Below, piece after piece: positions 1-8,631 of a stretch of 46,246 bases of DNA. The position numbers and the translations under genes are program-made. The DNA is taken from assembly GCA_034189035.1 (NCBI GenBank), contig JAXHVA010000031.1, positions 1 through 46,246 of the forward strand. Reading direction: 5' to 3'. Below the pieces are notes generated by a model. It ran no database searches and was not told the origin of the DNA. It saw nothing but the letters and a program-made list of their open reading frames with translations. Origin of the DNA: JAUXFK01 sp034189035. Its GTDB lineage: Bacteria > Desulfobacterota > UBA8473. Within the stretch, counting starts at the first letter, position 1; each line of letters opens with the position of its first letter.

Positions 1-214
1 TTGCCCATCTTACTTTGCACAGGTCTTCTCGAACGTTAAAATAGACAAAGAGGTAACCAGGAAAAAGAGGCTTTTTAACGAAAACCTTTTTTCCTCTCTT
101 CATCAAACAGGCCTCCATCTTCGGCAGATATGCGTCTATATGTGTATCCTTCAAAAAAAAGAGGGCTCTCTCTTCCTCCCGCGGTTTAGTATTTGCAACA
201 TACCAGTTCTTCAT
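1..214 (-). CDS. NusG/RfaH-like transcription antiterminator (partial, N-terminal 71 residues)
   Basis: Translating the minus strand from an ATG at 214 gives a protein starting MKNWYVANTKPREEERA and running open to the window edge. This is the NusG N-terminal (NGN) domain: W-Y-x-x-x-T-K-P-x-x-E near the start and the family block KPLFPGYLFVYF at about residues 50-61. The start lies 3 bp after the stop of the glycosyltransferase gene, so it is the next gene of the exopolysaccharide operon. NusG paralogues in polysaccharide loci (RfaH, UpxY) act as operon-specific elongation factors, which is the likely role here. It could be the housekeeping NusG, but that gene normally lies with secE and rplK. 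The C-terminal KOW domain is outside the window. Confidence 0.8.
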   Translation of the reverse strand, partial: MKNWYVANTKPREEERALFFLKDTHIDAYLPKMEACLMKRGKKVFVKKPLFPGYLFVYFNVREDLCKVRWA

Positions 215-217
215 ACT

Positions 218-1609
218 CTACCTGGCCCCCTTACCAAACAATACTACTTTTATCGTTTCAAATATGATTAAAAGGTCTAAAAACATTGACATGTTTTTTA
301 TATAATAGATATCATACTGGAGTTTTATAAGACTATCATAGATAGAGGCCCCATAGCTGTATTTGATCTGTGCCCAGCCAGTAATCCCCGGTTTTACGCA
401 AAGCCTTAAAGAATAATAGGGAACCTTCCCTTCCAGCCTTTTCACAAAGAAGGGCCTCTCAGGACGTGGCCCTACAATGCTCATATGCCCCTTCATGACA
501 TTAAAAAGCTGGGGGAGTTCATCTATCCTAGTCTTTCTGATGATCCTTCCTACTCTGGTAATACGATCATCATCGGTTTGAGCCCAAACTGGTCCAGTAT
601 ACGACTCTGCATTATCTCTCATGGATCGAAATTTAACCAAACGATAGACCTCTCCATCTTTACCAACCCTTTTCTGGTAAAAAAAAACTGGTCCGCTGGA
701 GTCTAACTTTATCAACAGTGAGGTAATTAAAAATAATGGCGAGAGAAGTACTAACGCGATAACAGATAGTATTAACTCAAATAACCGCTTTGTATTTGTT
801 ATCCTCAGTTGGCTAAACCCTTCGGAGAATATCAACGAGCTTGGGTTTAAGTTTTCAACTGCCATTTTACCGGTGAGCCTCTCATAAAAAGTGGTTCCGT
901 CCTCAACCTCTATCCCTTTCATTCGGCACTTTAAAAGCTCTTTCATTGGCATCTTTCCCCTCTTCTCCTGGATGGCGATCACGATCTTATCTACATTCTC
1001 TTTCTCAGCGATTTGAGGCAACTGGTTGTATGTGCCAATGACTTTGGGATTAACAATGCTGATCCCCACCTTATCAAAATTATCCCCAAGAAAACCCACC
1101 ACATAGAATCCTGAGTCCTTTTTATCAAAAATCTCTTTGGTAATATCTGTGGCAAAATCCCCTGATCCAATAATTAAAACCCTCTTTGCAAATCTCTTTG
1201 TTATTAAAAGCCAATTGTACAATAGCCTCCATAACACGACGAAAGCTATTAGGAAAAAAAGGGTAATTAAAAAGATACCCCTCCCAATAACCAAAGGGGG
1301 GAAAAGATAGTATATTACAGCCAGTATTATAGAGGAAATCCCAAGAGCCTGTAATAGCCTTACCCCTAATTCCATATTGGTATTGGTAACTTTAAAATCG
1401 TAAAGATCGAAATAGTACAGGCAAATCTGACATATTAGAGTTATCAGTAAGGCTTTGATAATACCCAAATCGTTTATTAAGTATATAGTCGCATATCCAC
1501 CAAACCTTATATATGATGCTACAATAACAGCAAAAAAAATGAGAGCACCTTCCATTAGGAAAAAGAGTATATTCCGTATTGGGTAGTATTGGTTAAAGAT
1601 GCGTAACAC
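218..1609 (-). CDS. Polyprenyl glycosylphosphotransferase (PEP-CTERM/EpsB type)
   Basis: Priming sugar transferase that would move a sugar-1-phosphate from a nucleotide sugar to undecaprenyl phosphate at the inner membrane, starting repeat-unit synthesis. The N-terminal 130 residues contain four to five hydrophobic segments. A Rossmann-like CoA-binding-type domain follows (VLIIGSGDFATDI, about 144-156). The C-terminal bacterial sugar transferase domain has one more membrane helix (about 278-300) and the family signatures GPVFFYQKRVGKDG, KFRSM, RIDELPQLFNVMKG and IVGPRPERP, ending in KPGITGWAQIKY. The 463-residue length fits the full-length family. The start reads as GTG with no strong Shine-Dalgarno sequence, and the 5' leader contains a fragment of a dispersed repeat. 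It sits between the tyrosine kinase and the NusG-like gene. The sugar specificity cannot be read from the sequence. Confidence 0.93.
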   Translation of the reverse strand: MLRIFNQYYPIRNILFFLMEGALIFFAVIVASYIRFGGYATIYLINDLGIIKALLITLICQICLYYFDLYDFKVTNTNMELGVRLLQALGISSIILAVIYYLFPPLVIGRGIFLITLFFLIAFVVLWRLLYNWLLITKRFAKRVLIIGSGDFATDITKEIFDKKDSGFYVVGFLGDNFDKVGISIVNPKVIGTYNQLPQIAEKENVDKIVIAIQEKRGKMPMKELLKCRMKGIEVEDGTTFYERLTGKMAVENLNPSSLIFSEGFSQLRITNTKRLFELILSVIALVLLSPLFLITSLLIKLDSSGPVFFYQKRVGKDGEVYRLVKFRSMRDNAESYTGPVWAQTDDDRITRVGRIIRKTRIDELPQLFNVMKGHMSIVGPRPERPFFVKRLEGKVPYYSLRLCVKPGITGWAQIKYSYGASIYDSLIKLQYDIYYIKNMSMFLDLLIIFETIKVVLFGKGAR

Positions 1610-1620
1610 GATTATATCTT

Positions 1621-1667
1621 TACCTTTCTTGACCTTAATACATTCCTCATTTCCGGATGGATACTAA
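1621..1667 (+). repeat. Fragment of dispersed MITE-like repeat (right end)
   Basis: This stretch between the tyrosine kinase stop and the glycosyltransferase start resembles the right end of the repeat at 43108-43257. Both have a TTGA(T/C)CTT block, about 25 variable bases, then GGATGGA(T/C)ACTAA. No left terminus is present, so it would be a truncated copy ending exactly beside the kinase stop codon. The alignment was made by eye. Confidence 0.45.
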
Positions 1668-2486
1668 CTATGTTCGTTTGTTTCCATAGGGATAATACCC
1701 ATAATAACTGCCATAGCTTAGACGTTTTGTGGCAAACTCAACTCTATTGAAGACAACACCAAGGATATTTTCCGCATTTAGAGCACTTAAGGCTCTCTCT
1801 ATAACTTCCCTCGAGGTCTTTCCAGCCCTTACAACCATGATGATCCCATCTACCTGTTCGGCCAATATGTCGGGTTCGTCAGTAGCTGTAACAGGGGTTG
1901 AATCAATAATGATATACCTATCATCATACCTCGATTTTAATTCCTGGATTAAATCTTTCATCTTTTTAGAAGCTATGAGTTCAGAAGGCTTATTAGAAAA
2001 AGAGCCAGAGAGCAAAAGCTTTAATTTTGGAATGCCAGAATTTACAATGACTTTCGCAATATCAATGTTCTCTGTGAGGTAATCAGTCAATCCATAATTT
2101 GTGTCCAGTCCGAAAAGTTTATGTATAGATGGTTGACGGAGGTCACCATCCACTAAAAGCACGTGTTGATCAACCCCTTGTGCGATAGTTATAGCTAGAT
2201 TAGCTGCAGTTATCGATTTTCCTTCTTGAGAGGTTGAGCTGGTTATAAGAACAGTCTTGAGGGATGAAGCAGAAAACTGTAATATCCTCGTTCGTAATTT
2301 CCTGTATTGTTCTGCAGCTATGGAATTCGCATCTAAAAGGGATACTAGATGTTGATCAAAAGAGGATATATTTGGAGTACTAAGGATTCCCATGGGTTTC
2401 TCCTCTTTGTCACATAATGATAGAATGCCCTTATCGATGATACTTTCTTTTTCTGCCTTTTTTAAAGCTTGGTAAACCTTACTCAA
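1668..2486 (-). CDS. Exopolysaccharide tyrosine autokinase (CpsD/Wzc cytoplasmic type)
   Basis: BY-kinase catalytic domain as a separate cytoplasmic protein, as in PEP-CTERM exopolysaccharide loci. It would phosphorylate itself and cycle with the chain-length determinant encoded just upstream. Motifs seen: Walker A SSTSQEGKSITAANLA (about 84-99), Walker A' VLLVDGDLRQPS (about 114-125), Walker B YIIIDSTPV (about 192-200), and a C-terminal tyrosine cluster YGSYYGYYPYG that would be the autophosphorylation site. The start appears to be TTG, with GGGAGG seven bases upstream. It begins 12 bp after the ATPase gene ends, consistent with one operon. Confidence 0.93.
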   Translation of the reverse strand: MSKVYQALKKAEKESIIDKGILSLCDKEEKPMGILSTPNISSFDQHLVSLLDANSIAAEQYRKLRTRILQFSASSLKTVLITSSTSQEGKSITAANLAITIAQGVDQHVLLVDGDLRQPSIHKLFGLDTNYGLTDYLTENIDIAKVIVNSGIPKLKLLLSGSFSNKPSELIASKKMKDLIQELKSRYDDRYIIIDSTPVTATDEPDILAEQVDGIIMVVRAGKTSREVIERALSALNAENILGVVFNRVEFATKRLSYGSYYGYYPYGNKRT

Positions 2487-2498
2487 AGGTGAGCCTCC

Positions 2499-3404
2499 CT
2501 ATATTAATCTAAACCGTAATATTCTTCTTTTAAATGAATTAATTGAAAACCTATTTGGAGTTGTGGCCTTTTCCTCATTGTTTTTGCTCTCCAATTTCAA
2601 GTCTTTTATAGATTCACTTACTATCTTTGGAATGATCTTTGGCCGATCTGTAGCGTATCCAATGAGTAAGGAATTATCGCTGATGATATTTATCAATCTA
2701 GGAACACCTTTTGAAAATTTGTAAATCTCATTAATGGCCTTATCAGTAAAGATGGAATGATCTTTACAACCAGCAATCCTCATCCTCTCTTTTATATAAT
2801 CGTTGGTTTCTCCTTTTTCTAAAGGGTGTAAATGATACCTTATACTGATCCTCTGTTTTAACTGTCTCAACTGAGACATGTTAAGCTTTTCATTTAATTC
2901 TGGCTGTCCTGATAAGATCACCTGCAAAAGCTTATCTTTTGATGTCTCTAAGTTTAAGAGAAGCCGAACCTCTTCTAATATTGAAGGATGAATATGTTGA
3001 GCTTCATCGATTATGATGACCGCATTCCCTTTCTTCTTTAAGCGTTCTATCAAAAAACGATTCAATATATTTAAAAATTCAGCTTTTGTTTTAAATCCTG
3101 ACTTTAATCCGAATTCATTCTTAATTGAAAAAAAAAGGTCTCTTAGTGTCAAATTAGGGTTAAAGATCAAAGCTGTCTTTACATTGTGATTTAATCTTTC
3201 AAGCAGTGTATTAATAAGAGTGGTCTTTCCTGTTCCGACCTCGCCGGTAAGAACCATAAAACCCTTCCTTTCATAAATACCATATATCAAATTAGCAAGG
3301 GCCTCCTGGTGTTGCTTTCCTACATATAAGAATCTAGGGTCAGGGGTAACATTGAAAGGCTTCTCATTGAGGCCATAAAACTTTTCGTACATAAGACAAC
3401 TCAT
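2499..3404 (-). CDS. ExeA-like AAA ATPase of the PEP-CTERM exopolysaccharide locus
   Basis: AAA-type P-loop ATPase in the general-secretion ATPase (ExeA) family, of the kind found beside exosortase-linked polysaccharide genes. It has the N-terminal signature FYGLNEKPFNVTPDPRFLY, Walker A GEVGTGKTTLI (about 55-65), Walker B AVIIIDEAQHI (about 128-138), then sensor and lid regions (LSGQPELNEKL, KQRISIRYHL, GVPRLINIISD). No peptidoglycan-binding domain follows and the C-terminal tail is basic. The first ATG overlaps the upstream gene by 41 bp. A second ATG four codons later (3392) gives the usual family start MYEKFYGL and is equally possible, since neither has a good ribosome site. The molecular role in polymer assembly is not established. 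Confidence 0.9.
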   Translation of the reverse strand: MSCLMYEKFYGLNEKPFNVTPDPRFLYVGKQHQEALANLIYGIYERKGFMVLTGEVGTGKTTLINTLLERLNHNVKTALIFNPNLTLRDLFFSIKNEFGLKSGFKTKAEFLNILNRFLIERLKKKGNAVIIIDEAQHIHPSILEEVRLLLNLETSKDKLLQVILSGQPELNEKLNMSQLRQLKQRISIRYHLHPLEKGETNDYIKERMRIAGCKDHSIFTDKAINEIYKFSKGVPRLINIISDNSLLIGYATDRPKIIPKIVSESIKDLKLESKNNEEKATTPNRFSINSFKRRILRFRLI

Positions 3405-4911
3405 TTACCATGAAATCTAATCTGAATACAAATAGGTGGATAGTTGCCGTGGCTATCAACACAACAATTATCCCCAGGGAAGAAGCATACACGATCTTCT
3501 TTTTAATCTCTTTCCTTTTTATCTCTTCTTTTGTAAGAATCTTAGGTACAGAGGCAATAACAGGGAGTTTGGTAAATTTTTCCAGTTCTTTGATATCTCT
3601 AAAAGAATGATCTATATATTCAAGCATATAGGCCAATCCTCCTCCAATCCCCAGACCTAAAATCATACCGAAAAGCAGTATCTTTTGCCTATTAGGCTTA
3701 TATGGTTTTTCAGGAATTCTTGCACTATCTAAGACTTTAAACTGCTCGCCTTTCTGTTTTCTCTCCATATTACTCGCAAGCTGTGCTTCTAATTTTTTAT
3801 TTAAAAGAGATTGATAGTTTCTCTTTATGTTTTCATAATCTCGTGTAAGTATACTGAGTTCTTGTTCATGTTTAGGGATGTTTTCAACCATCTTCTGATA
3901 CTTCAGGATCTGTTTTTCTATTCTATTTTCTTCTCTTTTGAGTCTCCTTATTTCTAAGTTAAGGGCGATTAATGGGCTACTTAAATCCTGATAAAGAGGA
4001 TCACTAGAGTCACCCTCGACGGACTTTTCATCTTCGGGCGTTTTGCCTTCTTTTATCCTGGCTTCTAAATCCTGGATTTCCTTTCTGACTCTGACAACTT
4101 CTGGATGTTTGCCTGTATATCTGGCCTCAAGGTTCAGTAATTCTCTTTTCAATACCCCCAATTTGGTATCAGGAGATATTGAAGGTACAACATCCATTCC
4201 TTTTTCAATAAGGAGGATCTTCCGATCCTCTGCTGCTCTAAGGGCTTCACTATTTGACTGTAACTGAAGCTGTAACCGATCCAGTATCCTGAGATTGGCA
4301 TCCAATTGTCCAGGAAGTTCTCCCATATGTTTATTTTTAAAGTTCTTGATAGCTTCTTCCCTTGACTCTAGCTCATTTCTAATCCTCTCAAGTTCCATCT
4401 CAAGAAACTCTGTGGTCCCTTCAGCATGCTGTTCTCTTACTATTAGGTTCTCCTCGATAAACAAAGACGCGAGTTTGTTGACTACCGTCGCCACAACGCT
4501 TCGTTCTTTTCCCTCGAAGAATAATTGGAAAGAATGCCGGCCCTTCACTTTGAGGTCTATATCCTTTCTCATCTTTTCAACTACCTCTTCCATGGTTATT
4601 GAGATCCTCTCCTCCTTGTATAAATCGAGTTCATTAATTATCCTTTCAAGCATTGTCCTGCTCATTATCTGCTGACTTATGGTACGAAGACGCTCATTTA
4701 TCGGAGAGGTTACTGTGGATTTTATATAGGCCTCAGGAACTTTCTGAGGCTGGACAAGAATCAGAGTTTCAGCCCTGTAAATATTAGGACTCAAGAGGCT
4801 ATACACAGTACTTATACCTGCAATCATTAAAAATGATAAAAGGATGAGCCACCTTCTGCGTATAGCAATTTCTAAATGATCCCAAAGACTCATCTGATCG
4901 AATGGTTTCAT
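3364..4911 (-). CDS. Polysaccharide chain-length determinant (Wzz/GNVR family)
   Basis: Inner-membrane co-polymerase that sets polymer length together with the separate tyrosine kinase. It has a short cytoplasmic N-terminus, a membrane helix at about 20-40 (RRWLILLSFLMIAGISTVYS), a Wzz domain, and a long periplasmic coiled-coil region (about 150-400) rich in Glu, Lys, Leu and Arg. A GNVR-like segment with DSARIPEKPYKPNR precedes the second helix (ILLFGMILGLGIGGGLAY). A third hydrophobic segment near 475-495 ends the protein, an extension that separates it from plain Wzz proteins. The 515-residue length fits the PEP-CTERM-associated subfamily. Its end overlaps the ATPase gene. Confidence 0.92.
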   Translation of the reverse strand: MKPFDQMSLWDHLEIAIRRRWLILLSFLMIAGISTVYSLLSPNIYRAETLILVQPQKVPEAYIKSTVTSPINERLRTISQQIMSRTMLERIINELDLYKEERISITMEEVVEKMRKDIDLKVKGRHSFQLFFEGKERSVVATVVNKLASLFIEENLIVREQHAEGTTEFLEMELERIRNELESREEAIKNFKNKHMGELPGQLDANLRILDRLQLQLQSNSEALRAAEDRKILLIEKGMDVVPSISPDTKLGVLKRELLNLEARYTGKHPEVVRVRKEIQDLEARIKEGKTPEDEKSVEGDSSDPLYQDLSSPLIALNLEIRRLKREENRIEKQILKYQKMVENIPKHEQELSILTRDYENIKRNYQSLLNKKLEAQLASNMERKQKGEQFKVLDSARIPEKPYKPNRQKILLFGMILGLGIGGGLAYMLEYIDHSFRDIKELEKFTKLPVIASVPKILTKEEIKRKEIKKKIVYASSLGIIVVLIATATIHLFVFRLDFMVNELSYVRKVLWPQ

Positions 4912-4941
4912 GGAAAAGACCTACTTATTAAATGTATACAA

Positions 4942-6216
4942 TTAAAGCCAGATGAATTGAATACCCACAGTTAAAAGGTTGCTAACTATATCCGATTCAA
5001 CTTCTTCACCTTGACCCAGGATATTTTGCTGATAATAGTTATAAGAAAAAAAAGCGTTAAAAAGAGGATGAATCAGATATAATACGCCAATTTTCCCTCG
5101 GTAACTCTCGGTATCTGCACCTTCTTGTCCATAAGAGCTCTGATCAATATAAGAACAACCAATTGCCCCTTTAAGGTTGTCGGTGAATCCATAAGTTGCC
5201 GTAAGGATTAAACCATAATCCTCGTTATCAATATTATACCCGATGACAGAATCCTCGGTAGAAAAAAAAAGTGTGAAGTCACTATTGAGTTTTTTGGTAA
5301 ATTGCCTTTTTCCATTCAAGGCAATCGTTTGGTTAATAGAGGTACCCCCAATCCCTTCACTGGCAGAAACATTGCGATTATAGACTACTCCAATATTTGT
5401 TCTTCTGAAATTCTTTGTAATACTCAACCCAGCGCTCCAGTCTCTTTTTGATTCTCCGTCTTCTTCATCTATCAATTCTATCCCACCCGATATACTCAAT
5501 ATCAATCCTTTTGCAAACTCATGTCTTTCCCCAATGTTTATCGAGTGAATATCTGTATCATTTTCCCAATCGAAGAGTAATTTTCGAAAGTTATAGTTGA
5601 ATGACAAGATGTCGCTACCTGTTAATTCATGATCGAAACCCATACCACAATTATACTCATAGTTGTCCTCCAGATAATGCATCTCATAATCTACAAACCT
5701 GTATGATGTTCCGAATCGGAGATTTGTATAACGAAACATCTGGTAGGAAAGAGTTGCGTTCAAATTATTATTCAATTGGTCGCTTGCATAACTCCTTGCT
5801 CCAACCTCTCGTCCTATAACATCCTGAGCAGGCATAAATACCAAATTATCCACTACCATCACTGTTATTTTTCTTGTCAGTCTACCATTGAAACCAATAT
5901 TTGCATTATGATTAATTTCATCCCTATCAGGATTATTTGCATAAAATTGCAATTCAGGGTTGTAAGCAGCCTTTAGATTCGTCTTTTGAGTAATATACGA
6001 GAGAATAAATCCGGGGCTTATGGAGGTTAAGAAGTCCTCCTTCTCATTAGCTGTTTCCAAGTAGATATTATCATCATAGCTTTCAGATAAAGATATCGAA
6101 TTTGTAAATTCAAACTCACTTGCGACTCCCTTTTGAATTAAAAAAAACAGTATTCCTAAAATAATTACAATGGAGGTAATGATACTGCTTCTTCTATAAT
6201 TCAAGATCTGATCCAT
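4942..6216 (-). CDS. Outer-membrane beta-barrel protein of the exopolysaccharide locus
   Basis: An N-terminal signal peptide (hydrophobic about 12-31, likely cut after GVA) is followed by about 390 residues of alternating amphipathic strands, with SESYDDNIYLE near the start, many Tyr and Asn turns, and a terminal aromatic strand ending in QFIWL as in Omp85-inserted barrels. This fits the uncharacterised outer-membrane family found in PEP-CTERM polysaccharide loci. It lies between the Wza-like exporter and the chain-length determinant, so a role as the outer-membrane exit channel or polymer-secretion porin is likely but inferred from context. No enzyme motif is seen. Confidence 0.8.
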   Translation of the reverse strand: MDQILNYRRSSIITSIVIILGILFFLIQKGVASEFEFTNSISLSESYDDNIYLETANEKEDFLTSISPGFILSYITQKTNLKAAYNPELQFYANNPDRDEINHNANIGFNGRLTRKITVMVVDNLVFMPAQDVIGREVGARSYASDQLNNNLNATLSYQMFRYTNLRFGTSYRFVDYEMHYLEDNYEYNCGMGFDHELTGSDILSFNYNFRKLLFDWENDTDIHSINIGERHEFAKGLILSISGGIELIDEEDGESKRDWSAGLSITKNFRRTNIGVVYNRNVSASEGIGGTSINQTIALNGKRQFTKKLNSDFTLFFSTEDSVIGYNIDNEDYGLILTATYGFTDNLKGAIGCSYIDQSSYGQEGADTESYRGKIGVLYLIHPLFNAFFSYNYYQQNILGQGEEVESDIVSNLLTVGIQFIWL

Positions 6217-6235
6217 TTTGTGTATATAAGCAAAT

Positions 6236-6823
6236 TTAAGGGACTATAATTGTATCTCCGCGCTCTAATATGAGGCTCTGGCTAATATCTTTCCCCCAAA
6301 TAATATTCTTGTAATTTACAGGAATTCTCGTACCCTTTCCGTTTAAGTCTCGTACGATGACTATCTTGTCCTTCTTCGCCCATTCAGAGAAGCCTCCTGC
6401 AAGTGATATGGCCTGAAGAACAGTCGTATTGCTTTTCAATTGATAGACTCCTGGTCGTTCAACTTCACCCTGAATATATACCTTCATACTGTTTATCTGC
6501 GTAACAATGACAGAGACTGTAGGATTATCAATGAACCCCTTCAGTTTTTCTGTTATCTTTTCTGTTAGTTCATCTGTCGTAAGCCCTGCTGCCTGGACAT
6601 CACCTATTACAGGAAGGGAAATTTTGCCGTCAGGTCTTACAATCACCACCCTCGAAAATGCATCTTCTTTCCACACCAGTACCTCGATGACGTCTTCTGA
6701 TCCTAGTATATATGGTCTATTAATCCCAGATATTTTTGTATTTCCTGCCTTTGTTATAGAAACAATACAAATAGAAAATAAAAGACAGACAAAGCCTATC
6801 TTTAAAAAAACTCGATTCTTCAC
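6236..6823 (-). CDS. Polysaccharide export periplasmic protein (Wza-like, SLBB)
   Basis: Small polysaccharide export protein of the PEP-CTERM type. It has a signal peptide (about 7-26, TKA cleavage), a polysaccharide-export domain (YILGSEDVIEVLVWKED through the block RPDGKISLPVIGDVQAAG, about 36-115) and one SLBB domain (VYIQGEVERPGVYQL, about 114-128, then VLQAISLAGGF). It lacks the C-terminal amphipathic helix of Wza and has no clear lipobox, so it probably works with the barrel protein encoded next. The start is GTG with a strong AAGGAG site seven bases upstream. That ribosome site and start codon lie inside a duplicated piece of the preceding gene's 3' end. Confidence 0.92.
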   Translation of the reverse strand: MKNRVFLKIGFVCLLFSICIVSITKAGNTKISGINRPYILGSEDVIEVLVWKEDAFSRVVIVRPDGKISLPVIGDVQAAGLTTDELTEKITEKLKGFIDNPTVSVIVTQINSMKVYIQGEVERPGVYQLKSNTTVLQAISLAGGFSEWAKKDKIVIVRDLNGKGTRIPVNYKNIIWGKDISQSLILERGDTIIVP

Positions 6824-6910
6824 GATTACTCCTTAAAATAGAGTTTGCTTACCTCCACCGTCTTTGACAACCTTTTAGATATCTTCGGCCATTCTGATTA
6901 CACTCTTTAA
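6815..6910 (-). repeat. Decayed tandem duplicate of the 3' end of the GGDEF-like gene
   Basis: About 96 bp here match 6983-7077 with one inserted base and scattered substitutions. The parent segment encodes the last helix and C-terminus of the GGDEF-like protein (MAEDMLKAAKDDGGNKLYFKE and stop). In the copy this reading frame is broken by a stop and a frameshift. The copied AAGGAG and the GTG-AAG-AAT that follow now serve as the ribosome site and start of the export gene. At the parent end the same GTG opens only a short meaningless frame. Confidence 0.8.
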
Positions 6911-6993
6911 CTTTAAAAATAGCAGATTCACTTTTTGTAAAGAACTGCAAGAAGCGGCTGTTAAATGATATAACGAAATGAAATTCTTCACGA

Positions 6994-7464
6994 TTACTCC
7001 TTAAAATAGAGTTTGTTACCTCCATCATCTTTTGCAGCCTTTAACATATCTTCGGCCATTTTGATAATACTGTTTAAGTCAATAGAAGAGATATTAATAG
7101 GGAAACAAGCTACTCCAATGCTAATCGTTCTTCTTCGCCTTTCTTTAAAAAAGAAATTCTCTATCCTCTGCCTTATCCTCTCCCCAGCTATATATGCACC
7201 CTTCAAGTCAGAATGGGGTAAAATAACCCCAAATCGGATTTGGTTCAATCGTCCTATTACATCCGTTGCCCTGAATTCTTCCTTGAGAATGTCTACGAAG
7301 GCTTTCATATCTTGCCCCTTATTAAACCCCTGATCTGATTCCAATAATAAAAAAGATGCAAAATCCTGATACCTCATTGATCTAATTATTTCAAGATTCG
7401 CAAGATAATCAAAGAACTCTCTCTTTAAAACTTCAGTTTCAAAGTCTCTTATAGTATTTATCAT
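6994..7464 (-). CDS. Degenerate GGDEF-domain protein with retained I-site (probable c-di-GMP receptor)
   Basis: Stand-alone GGDEF-fold protein of 156 residues with no sensory domain or membrane segment. The active-site loop that should read GGDEF reads NQIRF (74-78), and the metal-binding Asp region is altered (LLLESDQGFN), so it should not make c-di-GMP. Exactly where the inhibitory site belongs, five residues before the loop, it keeps RATD (65-68), the RxxD motif that binds c-di-GMP. The fold ends normally with SIGVACFP and a C-terminal helix. Degenerate GGDEF receptors of this kind (PelD) control polysaccharide synthesis in other bacteria. Its place between the sigma-54 activator and the exporter supports a similar role, which is inference. 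It begins 35 bp after the activator gene. Confidence 0.75.
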   Translation of the reverse strand: MINTIRDFETEVLKREFFDYLANLEIIRSMRYQDFASFLLLESDQGFNKGQDMKAFVDILKEEFRATDVIGRLNQIRFGVILPHSDLKGAYIAGERIRQRIENFFFKERRRRTISIGVACFPINISSIDLNSIIKMAEDMLKAAKDDGGNKLYFKE

Positions 7465-7499
7465 TACTCATCTTCTCCTTTTCAACTACTTAAAATCCC

Positions 7500-8567
7500 T
7501 TATACCCTATCTAAGCCGGTTTCCTTAATTTTAGATAATAATGTTTTATAACTTATTTGCAGGATTTCTGCTGCCTGTCTTCGGTTCCAATGAGTTTGCT
7601 CCAGGATTTTCTTTATGGCTACCTTCTCTGCTTGTGAAGCGGCCTTCTTGCCTATCTCTCGTAGCGAAAGACCTTTATAAACATCATGGAGGTTTACATC
7701 ATCGTTTTTCTCTTTTCTATTCTTTGTTTCTTTAACATTCAGTTCTCTAAGTATAATCTCTTCACCTTCGAGAACAACGTATTTTTTAATTATGTTCTCT
7801 AATTCTCTAACATTTCCTGGCCAGCTATAATCCATTAATAAATTGAACGTTTTATCCGGTAGGTTTTTTATTTTCTTATTATATGCGCGTCTGTATTTCC
7901 CCAGGAAATAACTGATTAATATAGGAACCTCTTCTTTTCGCTCCCTTAAGGGAGGTATGTGAAGCTTTATTACATTGAGTCGATAATAAAGATCCTCCCG
8001 AAATGTCCGTTCTATTATTGCTGCTTCTAAATCCTTATTAGTAGATGCGATTATCCTTATATCCACTTTTATCTCTTCATTACCTCCCAAACGAAAAAAA
8101 CTTCCTTCCTGGAGTACCCTCAACAACTTTGACTGTAGTGATAAAGGCATATCCCCTATTTCATCTAAAAACAACGTGCCGTTATGAGCGAACTCAAGTC
8201 TACCCGGTTTATTGCTATAGGCTCCAGTAAATGCTCCTCTCTCATAACCAAAAAGCTCACTTTCCAAAAGCTCCCCAGGGATAGCCACACAATTCACTTT
8301 GACTACAGGTCCATTTCTCCTCGATGAACGCAAATGTACATCATTTGCCACCAGCTCTTTTCCTGTCCCACTTTCACCAACTATTAAAACAGGGACATCT
8401 ACGCCTTGAATTTGTTCGATTGTCTTGCCGATAGCTCCCATCTTTTCGCTATTCCCAAACAATAACCTGTTATCAATATGACCTGTTATATAAAGCGGCG
8501 GATACTCTTCTTTCCAATCCGAAATGCTCTTGATAACAGAACCATCCAAAGCCATCTTTTCCTCCAT
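7500..8567 (-). CDS. Sigma-54-dependent transcriptional activator without receiver domain
   Basis: Bacterial enhancer-binding protein reduced to an AAA+ core and DNA-binding domain. Walker A GESGTGKE is at 64-71, the sigma-54 contact loop GAFTGA at 111-116, and the sensor region IASTNKDL and PGNVRELENIIKKY are present. The Fis-type helix-turn-helix is at the C-terminus (WNRRQAAEILQISYKTLL). The first 40 residues are too short for a receiver, PAS or GAF domain, so activity may be set by level or by a partner protein such as the small GGDEF-like protein downstream. An ATG four codons inside (8555) has the better ribosome site (GGAGG five bases upstream). It lies downstream of a candidate -24/-12 promoter. 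Confidence 0.92.
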   Translation of the reverse strand: MEEKMALDGSVIKSISDWKEEYPPLYITGHIDNRLLFGNSEKMGAIGKTIEQIQGVDVPVLIVGESGTGKELVANDVHLRSSRRNGPVVKVNCVAIPGELLESELFGYERGAFTGAYSNKPGRLEFAHNGTLFLDEIGDMPLSLQSKLLRVLQEGSFFRLGGNEEIKVDIRIIASTNKDLEAAIIERTFREDLYYRLNVIKLHIPPLRERKEEVPILISYFLGKYRRAYNKKIKNLPDKTFNLLMDYSWPGNVRELENIIKKYVVLEGEEIILRELNVKETKNRKEKNDDVNLHDVYKGLSLREIGKKAASQAEKVAIKKILEQTHWNRRQAAEILQISYKTLLSKIKETGLDRV

Positions 8568-8615
8568 ATATTTTTGCCCACTATTACAAATGACCTCTTA
8601 TAAGGTTAAAAATAT

Positions 8616-8631
8616 AGCAATTATTATACCA
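8616..8631 (-). promoter_or_regulatory. Candidate sigma-54 (-24/-12) promoter for the export operon
   Basis: On the minus strand the sequence reads TGGTATAATAATTGCT. It has the invariant GG and GC at the correct spacing (TGG-N9-GC) and TTGCT in full. Transcription would begin about 12 bases further on, within the leader of the receiver-less activator gene. It is weaker than consensus at positions 4 and 6. A matching enhancer-like repeat lies about 175 bp upstream. Confidence 0.5.

Noticed and set aside
6948..6970. Possible sigma-54 site upstream of the export gene (GCAA and GGC near 6950)
   Set aside because: The reverse complement lacks the invariant GG at -24.
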